Positions 1 through 6,724 of a stretch of 9,951 bases of DNA are shown here, one piece after another (position 1 is the first letter of the stretch; every line of letters starts with the position of its first letter). The notes below the pieces were generated by a model, which was not told the origin of the DNA, made no database searches, and saw nothing but the letters and a program-made list of their open reading frames with translations. The stretch is from DATEHG01 sp041691295 (GTDB taxonomy: Bacteria; Gemmatimonadota; Gemmatimonadetes; Gemmatimonadales; GWC2-71-9). The stretch is from positions 1-9,951 of the forward strand of contig JBEPVA010000143.1 in NCBI GenBank assembly GCA_041691295.1, read 5' to 3'. The position numbers and the translations under genes were made by a program.

Positions 1-473
1 ATAAGAGACAGCTCGACGACGTAGTAGCCGCGGCCATGGAAATAGCCCATCCGCCGAGCTGCCAGGTCGATGGCCTGGATCGCGATCGATGTCTTGGTGT
101 GTTCGAGCTGGTAGCTGACGCCGGCGGTGTCGGGCAGGAAGTAGCTGTCCACCTCGACCACCATCAGTCGCCCCATCCGGAGCTGTTCTTCGATGTGACC
201 GGCCAGCGGGCGCCAGACATTCATCTCCTTGACCTCGAACCCGTACAGACGGTACAGGTCCTCCAGCGGAAACTTGAAGAAGGTCCATTGATCTCCCTCA
301 AAATCGAGGGCCAGGGTGAAGGCCATTCCCGCCACCGGGTCGAGACCCATGCCGTGGACCGTCTCGACCCAGAGGTCGACGTAGCAGTTCGACTCGGTCC
401 AGGACCGGTCCTCCCCGTGCACCGCATGGGAGGTGTAGGTCGCGGGGTCGAGCGAAAGTACCGCTGTCCTCAC
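1..473 (-). CDS. DUF1839 family protein, N-terminal part (3' end outside window)
   Basis: The reading frame runs leftward from a GTG at 473 and leaves the window still open after 157 codons. It is recognised as DUF1839 from conserved stretches in the first 150 residues: TESNCYVDLWVE (about 27-38), FEGDQWTFFKFP (about 59-70), NVWRPLAGHIEEQL (about 85-98), VEVDSYFLPDTAG (about 105-117) and HTKTSIAIQAIDL (about 124-136). No biochemical function is established for the family as far as I know. From memory, it commonly sits beside amino acid:carrier protein ligases, which is also the case here. The start overlaps the ligase stop in a GTGA quartet, so translation is probably coupled. There is no strong Shine-Dalgarno sequence, which fits coupling. 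No signal peptide is seen, so a cytoplasmic location is inferred. It could receive or transfer the carrier-bound amino acid, but that is speculation. Family assignment is fairly sure; function is open. Confidence 0.88.
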   Translation of the reverse strand, partial: MRTAVLSLDPATYTSHAVHGEDRSWTESNCYVDLWVETVHGMGLDPVAGMAFTLALDFEGDQWTFFKFPLEDLYRLYGFEVKEMNVWRPLAGHIEEQLRMGRLMVVEVDSYFLPDTAGVSYQLEHTKTSIAIQAIDLAARRMGYFHGRGYYVVELSL

Positions 474-1393
474 AGCTCGAGCGTGCCGCGCACGCCGGCC
501 GGCCAGCGGTCCCGCTCGAGTCCGTGGGTCTTGAACAGGGCGAGCGTCAGCCGTTCGAGGCCGAATCCGATGCAGGCGGTGTGGCTCACGTCACCGGCAT
601 GGGTCTGGATCCCGAAATCCAGGCCAAAGTGGTCCTGGTGATAATTGAGCGATATGACGGCGGTCGGTTTTTCGACCGAGCAGATCGGGACCACAATTTC
701 GAACTTCAACTGCTGGTCCCGCTGGTTGACCGCCAGCATCTTGCCGGCCCGCCCGAAGAACGGGTCATTGGCGACCTCCGGCCGGGCCGGCAGTCCGAGC
801 TGATCCGTGAACTGCTGAGCTCGCTCGAACCAGGTGTCACGCCAGGGCTGGACCACGGCTGGATCGCCGATCCGCACATGTTCCCGCTGCCGGAACATCT
901 GCATTCTGGCTGGATCCGGGGATGGTTCATGCCGGAAACAGAAGGACAGGACGTCGACCACCGCGCCAGCCTCGGCCAGGGGCCCTCGTGCGGCGATCGT
1001 CGGGTAGACCGGATAGCAGGCGGCGGGGGTCAGCACGACGTCGGTATGAGGAAGGCCGGCGCTCCAATCCTCGCCGGCCGCCTGCTTGCGGAGCAGTTCC
1101 TGGTGCTCCTTGTCCGTGCCATCAAAGCTGTGGACGATGCCCGCCAGCTGCGGGAAGGACTTGAGGTGCTCGCTCTTTTCGTAGTAATGCCGGTTGAGAA
1201 TTGGGGGGAAGTGCATCACTTCCGCTCCGTCCGCGGCGCCGAACCGGGTCACCAGCCGGTTCAGCCGATCGATGGTATCCTCGAATACGCCGCTCCGGCC
1301 GTAGACTCCCGGAACGCCTGTCGCGTACAGCAGCCGGTGAGCCAGCAGGGCTTTACGATATTCATCGTACGCGGCCTCGAGTGCCGATCCCAT
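470..1393 (-). CDS. Amino acid--[acyl-carrier-protein] ligase (class II aaRS-like, truncated SerRS homologue)
   Basis: The 307-residue protein is a class II aminoacyl-tRNA synthetase catalytic core without the N-terminal tRNA-binding coiled coil of seryl-tRNA synthetase. Motif 2 is visible as FCFRHEPSPDPARMQMFRQREHV (split as FCFRHEPSP at 151-159 and FRQREHV at 167-173). Motif 3 is visible as GFGLERLTLALF (276-287). Cys126 (in LTPAACYP), Glu171 (in FRQREHV) and Cys274 (in HTACIGFG) fall where the zinc ligands of the characterised Bradyrhizobium enzyme Bll0957 lie. Enzymes of this group form an aminoacyl-adenylate from a small amino acid such as glycine or alanine and pass it to the phosphopantetheine thiol of a carrier protein; they do not charge tRNA. 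The matching carrier is encoded upstream in the same operon (2606-2863). The ATG at 1393 lies 7 bp after the dehydrogenase stop. The amino acid used cannot be read from the sequence with certainty. Confidence 0.95.
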   Translation of the reverse strand: MGSALEAAYDEYRKALLAHRLLYATGVPGVYGRSGVFEDTIDRLNRLVTRFGAADGAEVMHFPPILNRHYYEKSEHLKSFPQLAGIVHSFDGTDKEHQELLRKQAAGEDWSAGLPHTDVVLTPAACYPVYPTIAARGPLAEAGAVVDVLSFCFRHEPSPDPARMQMFRQREHVRIGDPAVVQPWRDTWFERAQQFTDQLGLPARPEVANDPFFGRAGKMLAVNQRDQQLKFEIVVPICSVEKPTAVISLNYHQDHFGLDFGIQTHAGDVSHTACIGFGLERLTLALFKTHGLERDRWPAGVRGTLEL

Positions 1394-1400
1394 GGGTAGC

Positions 1401-2588
1401 CTATTCGTCCTTGTGGACCAGCAGGAGGGAAGCGTTGTGCCCGTAAATGCGGTCGTTGGCGACCATCAGGCCGGTGCCATACGCGTCGCGAAGGTGCCGG
1501 GCCAGGCTGTATTTGGAATCGTTCCGGTAGCCGGTGATGCCACAGACCTGCAGTGCCCGGCCCACGATTTCAACGGCCAGTTGCGAGCCTGCGATCTTCA
1601 GGTTGTTCATCCGGATGGCGAACCCGATGCCCGACAACGCTTCGGGATCGTGCATCAATCGTTCGTACTCGCGGGTCCCGTCCTCGACCGTGGCCCGCAT
1701 GGTCTGCAGAATGGCCATGACTTCCGCCAGGCGCAGCGCCCCGGGGGGGGTGGTCCCCGGTTTCTTCCGGGCCTCCCCACGGATGTAGGCCCGGGCACGA
1801 TTGACGGCGTCGGTCGCGATTCCGAGCCAGAGCGAGGTCCACACAATGTGCGAGAACGGCAGCATCGTTTGAGCGGAAATCTCGGCATACGGCTGCGGCA
1901 GGACCTGGTCCGCGCTGCCCGTGGCGGTCAGTAGATAGCCGAGGCTGCAGGTTCCCCGCATCCCCATGGTATCCCAGGTGCCGGTCTGTTCGAGGCGGGT
2001 ATCAGCCTTCTGCACCAGCACGATAACCTGATCGCTGGTGGCGGCCTCCGGCGCCCGGCGGGCGGTCACCAGAATGTGATCCGCGTGGGCGCCGTAGGAA
2101 ATGACCGGTGCCTGCTTGGTCAGTGAGATTCGGCCGCCCTGGGTTTCGACGGCGCAGACACTTGAGCGCACGTCACCGCCGACTCCGACCTCCGTGGTGG
2201 CCGAGGCCAGCAGTTCCTCCTTCTCGGCGAGCTGCGACAGCATGGCGCGATGAAAGGGAGCGGACTGTCCGTGACGTACCAGGCAGCCGATCTGGATCTG
2301 GTGCATAGCATACACCATCGCGGTCGAGGCGCAGTACTGACCCAGTGTGGTGCAGATCGCCGAGAGGTCGGAGATAGTGCAGCCCTGTCCTCCGAACTCC
2401 TGGGGGATGAACGCCCCCAGCATCCGTTCCTGGCGCAGCGCCGCAAACGACTCGTGCGGAAACCGGGCTTCGCGATCCACGGCATCGGCCGCGGGTCCGA
2501 CGACCGTGGTACCGATGCGATGGGCCTTCTCGATCAGGTCCTGGCGCAGCGAGTTCGGACTCGTTGCCGGAGGGTTCCGGGTCGCCAC
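1401..2588 (-). CDS. Acyl-CoA dehydrogenase-fold flavoprotein, probably acting on a carrier-bound aminoacyl group
   Basis: The 395-residue protein has the usual length and order of the acyl-CoA dehydrogenase fold: a helical N-terminal domain (1-125) with IPQEFGGQG (60-68), a central beta domain with the SATTEVGVGGD stretch (about 127-137) and ISYGAHADHILVTAR (about 162-176), and a C-terminal helical bundle with RALQVCGITGY (about 342-352). In place of the usual YEGT/S catalytic-glutamate motif the C-terminus reads ANDRIYGHN (377-385), with no glutamate. The alternative helix-G glutamate position seems to be serine (LPFSH). FAD binding is likely from the fold; chemistry is uncertain. Precedent for relatives acting on carrier proteins is the prolyl-carrier dehydrogenases of pyrrole-making pathways. 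The start is GTG with AAGGAG five bases upstream, 17 bp after the carrier gene. Alternatives are an oxygenase-like or non-catalytic binding role. Confidence 0.87.
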   Translation of the reverse strand: MATRNPPATSPNSLRQDLIEKAHRIGTTVVGPAADAVDREARFPHESFAALRQERMLGAFIPQEFGGQGCTISDLSAICTTLGQYCASTAMVYAMHQIQIGCLVRHGQSAPFHRAMLSQLAEKEELLASATTEVGVGGDVRSSVCAVETQGGRISLTKQAPVISYGAHADHILVTARRAPEAATSDQVIVLVQKADTRLEQTGTWDTMGMRGTCSLGYLLTATGSADQVLPQPYAEISAQTMLPFSHIVWTSLWLGIATDAVNRARAYIRGEARKKPGTTPPGALRLAEVMAILQTMRATVEDGTREYERLMHDPEALSGIGFAIRMNNLKIAGSQLAVEIVGRALQVCGITGYRNDSKYSLARHLRDAYGTGLMVANDRIYGHNASLLLVHKDE

Positions 2589-2593
2589 TGGAG

Positions 2594-2599
2594 CTCCTT
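2594..2599 (-). promoter_or_regulatory. Ribosome binding site of the dehydrogenase-like gene
   Basis: AAGGAG on the minus strand lies five bases before the GTG at 2588. It supports this GTG as the start and lies in the 17-bp gap after the carrier-protein stop. Confidence 0.75.
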
Positions 2600-2605
2600 G
2601 TCCGG

Positions 2606-2863
2606 TCAGCCGGAAGTGGTGGGGCGGGAGCCGGTCAGTTCCTCGATCGCCGCGCGAATCGCGGCAATGCTCTCGAATGCCCGGCGACGCAGCATCCGCT
2701 CGGGAAACTCGACATCGAACCGGTCTTCGAGGGCGAGCATGAGATTGACACTGGCATGGGAGGTCATTCCAGCCTGGTAGAGGTCCGCATCGTCGCCAAG
2801 GGTGCTAACGTCTGTGGCCAGGCGGGCATGCTCCCCAACCACCTGTCGAATAATTTCATCCAT
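2606..2863 (-). CDS. Aminoacyl carrier protein (acyl-carrier-protein fold, partner of the ligase)
   Basis: An 85-residue acidic helical protein with the layout of a phosphopantetheine carrier. The segment LYQAGMTSHASVNLMLALED (28-47) places the modified serine at Ser35, in the context MTSHASV in place of the DSL/DSM of fatty-acid carriers. The following FDVEFPERML (49-58) is typical of the carriers that pair with amino acid:carrier protein ligases. The ATG at 2863 is chosen over an upstream GTG at 2929: it has GAGG seven bases ahead and begins right at helix 1, while the 22 extra residues are basic and unlike a carrier. It is the first gene of the minus-strand operon. It needs a phosphopantetheinyl transferase encoded elsewhere. 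The bound amino acid is presumed to be small (glycine or alanine type) by family precedent. Confidence 0.9.
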   Translation of the reverse strand: MDEIIRQVVGEHARLATDVSTLGDDADLYQAGMTSHASVNLMLALEDRFDVEFPERMLRRRAFESIAAIRAAIEELTGSRPTTSG

Positions 2864-2870
2864 CGGATTT

Positions 2871-2874
2871 CCTC
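2871..2874 (-). promoter_or_regulatory. Ribosome binding site of the aminoacyl carrier protein
   Basis: GAGG, followed by seven bases and ATG at 2863. This decides the start in favour of the 85-residue form over the 107-residue form from 2929. Confidence 0.65.
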
Positions 2875-2957
2875 GACTCGCGCTTCGGGATAGATCGGTC
2901 AGAATGTGATGGCGGGGAGCAAGAACCAAGCCCCTAGTGCTCCACTGTGATCTTCGG

Positions 2958-2984
2958 CCATAAATATATGCTGTCTAATGATTT
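2958..2984. promoter_or_regulatory. AT-rich island with a near-palindrome, candidate divergent promoter/operator
   Basis: The segment is strikingly AT-rich against its surroundings. It contains CATAAATATATG (2959-2970), which matches its own reverse complement at 10 of 12 positions. It lies about 95 bp upstream of the carrier-protein start, a sensible distance for the minus-strand promoter. I could not fit a convincing pair of -35 and -10 boxes with normal spacing on either strand, so the call rests on composition, position and symmetry. Confidence 0.35.
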
Positions 2985-3420
2985 GGGGAGCGTTCCGATG
3001 GTCACTTGCGTCGGGCAGCTCACGCGTTCTACCCAGCTTACCAGTACGCAACAAGAGTGGCGGCTACACCACAAGGTAATGCGAAATTGACGGGCCGGAA
3101 CGACAGAATCCAAGGCGCCACAGCCGGGATCCTGTCGCTGAAGTCGAGGCGCTCAGTGGCAACCACGCCGGTCTGGCGCCGCGGGTCACTGGCCGACCTT
3201 GCCAGCCGTCATTCGCGTCTCCACCGGGGCCCATCCCGGAACGTAGATTGCATCTAAATGAGGCATGCTCGCCAGGAGGCCGCTCAGGGCGGCGTCCCAG
3301 TCCCCGTCGGCCTCGCGCAGGGCACACTGATCCAGCCCATCCTCAACGGAGCCCGCAGAGCCTGTGGAGCCTTGTCATTCGATCACCTTCATCACTCCGG
3401 GCGTTCCAGTCCCCGTTCGT

Positions 3421-3425
3421 GGGAG
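3421..3425 (+). promoter_or_regulatory. Ribosome binding site of the NadE-like gene
   Basis: GGGAG lies six bases before the GTG at 3432. It supports that start over the in-frame ATG at 3258, which has no comparable site. Confidence 0.55.
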
Positions 3426-3431
3426 TACCCG

Positions 3432-4436
3432 GTGAGTCAGCCACCAGGGCAGCGACCCTTTCGAGACCCCCACGCCCTGATCTCGGCCATCGTACCAGCG
3501 CTACAGAGGCAGGTGAGTGACGGCCTGCACCGGCGGGGGCTGGTCATCGGTATGAGCGGCGGCGTCGACAGTTCGGTGTGCGCGGCGCTGGCGGTACAGG
3601 CGCTGGGGCCGGGGCGGGTCTTCGGTCTATTCCTTCCCGAGCGCGACAGCGAGCCGATGAGTCTCGAGCTGGCTTCGGCGTGGGCTGCGGAACTCGGCAT
3701 CGCCGCCGCGACCGAAGACATCGCGCCGATCCTCGAGGCGGCTGGTTGCTATTCCCGTCGAGACGAGGCCATCCGCCGAGTGCTGCCGGCGTACGGCACT
3801 GGCTGGCGCTGCAAACTGGCACTTCCCGGGGCGGGCGCCGGGCCGGGTGTACTGAATGTGACGCAGCTGGTGGTGCAGCCCCCAGCTGGCCCACAGCAGA
3901 CGCTGCGGTTGCCGGCCGCCGAATACCGGCAGATCGTGGCGGCCACGAATTTCAAGCAGCGGGTGCGCAAGATGCTGGAGTACTTCCACGCCGATCGCCT
4001 CCACTTTGGCGTCGTGGGCACTCCGAACCGGTTGGAATACGACCAGGGATTTTTCGTCAAGGGCGGGGATGGGCTGGCTGATGTGAAGCCAATCGCCCAC
4101 CTGTACAAGACCGAGGTCTACGCGCTGGCGGCGGCACTCGGGGTCCCCAGCGCCGTCACGACTCGCCCCTCGACCACGGATACCTATTCACTGCCCCAGA
4201 GCCAGGAGGAATTCTACTTCTCCGCGCCGCCGGCTGTGCTCGACCTGGTGCTGCGCTCCTACAATGCGGGACGATCCGCTGCGGAAGCCGCAATCGAGGC
4301 GGGACTCGAACCATCGCATGCCGAGCGGTTGTACCAGGACATTGGTCAGAAGCGGCGGACCACGCGGTACCTGCACTTGGCGCCCCTGCTCGTCGATGAG
4401 GTCCCGCTGCCGGTCCCCGGGGAGGCGGGCGACTGA
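3432..4436 (+). CDS. Divergent NAD synthase (NadE)-like PP-loop ligase without a glutaminase domain
   Basis: With the GTG start the protein has 334 residues. The ATP-pyrophosphatase loop SGGVDSS is at 42-48. Further NadE hallmarks are NFKQRVRKMLEY (about 173-184), GTPNRLEYDQGFF (196-208) with GGDG (211-214), and KPIAHLYKTEVY (about 219-230). Two features set it apart. An insert of about 50 residues (about 122-170, starting YGTGWRCKLALP) lies between the loop and the NFKQR helix. The deamido-NAD region reads RPSTTDTYSLPQSQEEFYF (245-263) where ordinary NadE has a PSAGLW/GQTDE type segment. Such variants are usually annotated as NAD synthase, but the setting argues for adenylating a carboxylate for amidation within a glycan pathway. 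It has no glutaminase domain, and overlaps the following amidotransferase by one base (TGATG), so ammonia or substrate sharing is possible. Family is sure; substrate is not. Confidence 0.87.
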   Translation: MSQPPGQRPFRDPHALISAIVPALQRQVSDGLHRRGLVIGMSGGVDSSVCAALAVQALGPGRVFGLFLPERDSEPMSLELASAWAAELGIAAATEDIAPILEAAGCYSRRDEAIRRVLPAYGTGWRCKLALPGAGAGPGVLNVTQLVVQPPAGPQQTLRLPAAEYRQIVAATNFKQRVRKMLEYFHADRLHFGVVGTPNRLEYDQGFFVKGGDGLADVKPIAHLYKTEVYALAAALGVPSAVTTRPSTTDTYSLPQSQEEFYFSAPPAVLDLVLRSYNAGRSAAEAAIEAGLEPSHAERLYQDIGQKRRTTRYLHLAPLLVDEVPLPVPGEAGD

Positions 4437-6406
4437 TGTGTGGCATCGCCGGGATTTCCCGTCAGGACGAGCTGGGGGTGTCGCTCGATCAACTGGGCCG
4501 AATGGCTGCGGCCATTCGCCACCGCGGACCGGACGGCTACGGATTTTACACCGGCCCGCGGGTGGGACTGGCGCACGTCCGTCTCAGCATCATCGACATC
4601 GCCAGCGGGGCCCAGCCGATGACCAACGAGGACGGCGAGATCGTGGTGACCTTTAATGGAGAGATTTTCAACTATCGGGAATTGATGGCCGAATTGAAGG
4701 GCCGGGGGCATCAGTTCCGCACCAGTTCGGACACCGAGGTTCTGGTGCATGGCTGGGAGGAGTGGGGCACGGGCCTTCTGGACCGGCTCAACGGGCAGTG
4801 GGCCTTCGCCCTCTATGATGGAAGGACGCAGCGGCTCATGCTTGCCCGGGATCGGTTCGGAGTTCGGCCGCTGTTCTATGCGGTGAATGGCGGGACGCTG
4901 GTTTTCGGTTCCGAGGTCAAGGCGCTGTTTGCGTCAGGGCTGGTTGTGGCGGCGCCGGATCCGGTCGGGCTGGACCAGGTCTTCACATTCTGGGCGGCGC
5001 GGCCACCACGTACCCCGTTCCTCGGGGTCAGCCAGCTCGAGCCCGGCAGCTATGCGATATGGGAAAAGGGCCGGCTGCGTACGCATACCGTCTTCACCCC
5101 GTCATATCCGGAGGATGGCGTCGAGGACCCGCGGGCCCTCGAGCAGCTTGACGAGCTTCTGTCCAGCAGCACGGCGCTCCGGCTTCGAGCCGACGTTCCA
5201 GTCGGGGCGTATCTCAGCGGCGGACTGGACTCCAGTATCACGGCTTGCCTGGCGGCGGAAGCGTCGCCGTTTACCCTCCATTCGTTTTCCATCACGTTCG
5301 AGGACCCGGCCTACGATGAGGCCGTCTACCAGAACGAAGTGGCGGCGGCTCTCGGTACCCGGCACACCGTTCGGCACGTCCGTTCCGAGGATATTGCCGC
5401 GGCGTTCCCCGACGTCATTCGTCACACTGAGACTCCGCTGCTCCGGACGGCCCCAGTGCCGATGTATCATCTGGCGCGTGCTACCGCGGAGGCCGGAATC
5501 AAGGTCGTGCTCACCGGGGAGGGCGCTGACGAGTTGTTCCTGGGCTACGATCTGTTCAAGGAAGTACAGGTCCGGCTGTTCTGCCTCCGCCAGCCGGACT
5601 CCAGGCGCCGGCCACGTCTGTTCGATCGGCTGTATCCATGGCTGTCAGCCGCGGGTCGGGGCGGTGATGTCTGGCGCCGGTCCTTTCTGGACGCAAGTGC
5701 TCCTGATGATCCGCTGTTCTCGCACATGCCACGGTTTCGAGCCGCCAGCTGGGTCAAGCAGTTCTATGGCGACGGCATGGCCGAACCCCTGCGGGGCGTC
5801 GACGCCCTGGCCGAACTGCGGGATATCATGCCGGCAGAGCATACCAGCTGGACTCCGTTCGGTCGAGCGGCCTACCTGGAAATTCTCACACTGCTGTCCC
5901 CGTATCTGCTGAGTTCCCAGACCGACCGGGTGGGCATGGCCCACGCGGTCGAGAGCCGCTACCCCTTCCTCGATCCTCGGCTGTTCCGGTTTGCCGCGTC
6001 GTTGCCGACCAGTTCCAAGCTGCGGGGGCTCCGCGAAAAGCGGATTCTGAAGCGCTGGGCTCGCGGCCGGATCCCGGATTCCGTTACCGCCCGGACCAAG
6101 CAGCCGTACCGTGCCCCAGATGCCCCTCCATTTTCCAGCGCCGGCGCACCGGAATGGGTGGCGGACCTGATGGAGGCGTCAGCTTTGGGCCGCAGCGGAT
6201 TCTTCAACCCCGCCGCCGTCAGCCACCTCATGGCGCGGTGCCGTCAGCAGCAGGGCGGGCCGCGCGAGCACCAGGCGCTGGTCGCCATTCTCTCGACCGA
6301 ACTCTGGTACCGGACCTTCTGCCTCACGGCGCCCGCCGTCACCGCGCTGCCCGAGTCCGGCGCGGATGTGGTACTTTCCTCCGCCCCGCAGCAAACCGCC
6401 GCCTGA
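4436..6406 (+). CDS. asnB: Glutamine-dependent asparagine synthetase-like amidotransferase
   Basis: The 656-residue protein is a complete AsnB-type enzyme. Its N-terminal glutaminase starts MCGIAG, giving the catalytic Cys2 after methionine removal. It has the glutamine-binding residues in VRLSIID (48-54), NGEIFNY (74-80) and SSDTEV (97-102). The synthetase half carries the ATP loop SGGLDSS (261-267), TGEGADELFLGYD (360-372), and the late segment AVESRYPFLDPRLF, followed by LREKRILKRW. No key residue appears missing. Such enzymes hydrolyse glutamine and tunnel ammonia to an AMP-activated carboxylate. Within surface-polysaccharide loci, AsnB-like proteins are often thought to amidate something other than free aspartate. 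GGGGAGG lies about ten bases before the ATG, inside the end of the NadE-like gene. The symbol names the family; the acceptor is unknown. It is about 100 residues longer than E. coli AsnB, mainly in the C-terminal half. Confidence 0.93.
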   Translation: MCGIAGISRQDELGVSLDQLGRMAAAIRHRGPDGYGFYTGPRVGLAHVRLSIIDIASGAQPMTNEDGEIVVTFNGEIFNYRELMAELKGRGHQFRTSSDTEVLVHGWEEWGTGLLDRLNGQWAFALYDGRTQRLMLARDRFGVRPLFYAVNGGTLVFGSEVKALFASGLVVAAPDPVGLDQVFTFWAARPPRTPFLGVSQLEPGSYAIWEKGRLRTHTVFTPSYPEDGVEDPRALEQLDELLSSSTALRLRADVPVGAYLSGGLDSSITACLAAEASPFTLHSFSITFEDPAYDEAVYQNEVAAALGTRHTVRHVRSEDIAAAFPDVIRHTETPLLRTAPVPMYHLARATAEAGIKVVLTGEGADELFLGYDLFKEVQVRLFCLRQPDSRRRPRLFDRLYPWLSAAGRGGDVWRRSFLDASAPDDPLFSHMPRFRAASWVKQFYGDGMAEPLRGVDALAELRDIMPAEHTSWTPFGRAAYLEILTLLSPYLLSSQTDRVGMAHAVESRYPFLDPRLFRFAASLPTSSKLRGLREKRILKRWARGRIPDSVTARTKQPYRAPDAPPFSSAGAPEWVADLMEASALGRSGFFNPAAVSHLMARCRQQQGGPREHQALVAILSTELWYRTFCLTAPAVTALPESGADVVLSSAPQQTAA

Positions 6407-6421
6407 CCCAACTTTGAGACT

Positions 6422-6724
6422 ATGACCAACCTCACCGATTCGGCAATCCGGGAACGACTGCGTCAGTTCATTCGAGAAACGTTTCTCTACATGCGGCCCA
6501 AGCAGGCACTGGGTGATGAAGAATCACTCATGCGGACCGGCATCGTTGACTCGATGGGTGTCATGGAGGTCCTGGCATTTCTGCAGGACACCTGGAGCGT
6601 CACCGTGGCGGACCTGGACTTGACCGAGGAAAACCTCGGCTCGATCGCCGCCATCGCGCGCTACGTCATGCGGTCGGTATCTGGCGCGTCGCCAGCCCGT
6701 GAGGCTCGTGACCGCAACGCCTGA
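6422..6724 (+). CDS. Acyl carrier protein (second carrier in the window)
   Basis: The 100-residue protein has the carrier signature GIVDSMGVMEVLAFL (40-54), which places the phosphopantetheine serine at Ser44 in a classic DSM context. This is followed by the helix 2-3 region and the LGSIAAIARYVM segment (about 72-83). The last 17 residues or so are a loose tail that overlaps the next gene. It starts 15 bp after the amidotransferase stop, with only a weak upstream purine run. It differs clearly from the carrier on the other strand (MTSHASV context), so the two probably carry different cargo. In position it would present an acyl or aminoacyl group to the neighbouring NadE-like, amidotransferase or GNAT-like enzymes. 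Cargo cannot be read from sequence. Confidence 0.92.
   Translation: MTNLTDSAIRERLRQFIRETFLYMRPKQALGDEESLMRTGIVDSMGVMEVLAFLQDTWSVTVADLDLTEENLGSIAAIARYVMRSVSGASPAREARDRNA

Larger units (their letters stand above)
2864..3431. other. Divergent intergenic region, no convincing gene
   Basis: This stretch separates the two divergent operons and is long compared with the tight packing elsewhere. Open frames in it, for example 3006-3257 on the plus strand and 3064-3327 on the minus strand, encode arginine-rich proteins with no recognisable motif and look like chance frames in high-GC DNA. The frame of the NadE-like gene stays open back to 3258, but those 58 residues do not resemble the family. I see no tRNA, clear terminator hairpin or repeat. 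The region most likely carries promoters for both operons, and it could encode a leader or small RNA that I cannot recognise. Confidence 0.6.

Noticed and set aside
36..641. 201-codon plus-strand frame
   Set aside because: It covers the opposite strand of the DUF1839 gene and the ligase 3' end, both supported by conserved motifs.
470..1393. Genuine seryl-tRNA synthetase
   Set aside because: The protein is only 307 residues and lacks the tRNA-binding coiled-coil domain. It lies in an operon with a carrier protein, which fits the carrier-protein ligases.
524..1399. Long plus-strand open frame of 291 codons opposite the ligase
   Set aside because: It is antisense to a gene with clear class II synthetase motifs, shows no family features, and is explained by high GC content with strong third-position bias.
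3115..3145. Possible hairpin around GGATCC in the spacer
   Set aside because: Only the six-base palindrome pairs; the flanks do not extend the stem and no T-run follows, so it is not a terminator.
3006..3257. 83-codon plus-strand frame in the divergent spacer
   Set aside because: It has no ribosome site, no motif, and an arginine-rich composition typical of chance frames.
3258..3431. 58-residue N-terminal extension of the NadE-like gene from the ATG at 3258
   Set aside because: The extension has no resemblance to the family, and the GTG at 3432 has a GGGAG site and begins at the expected helix ahead of the PP-loop.
4887..5912. 341-codon plus-strand frame inside the AsnB gene
   Set aside because: It is arginine- and serine-rich, has no motif, and lies wholly within the well-supported amidotransferase in another frame.
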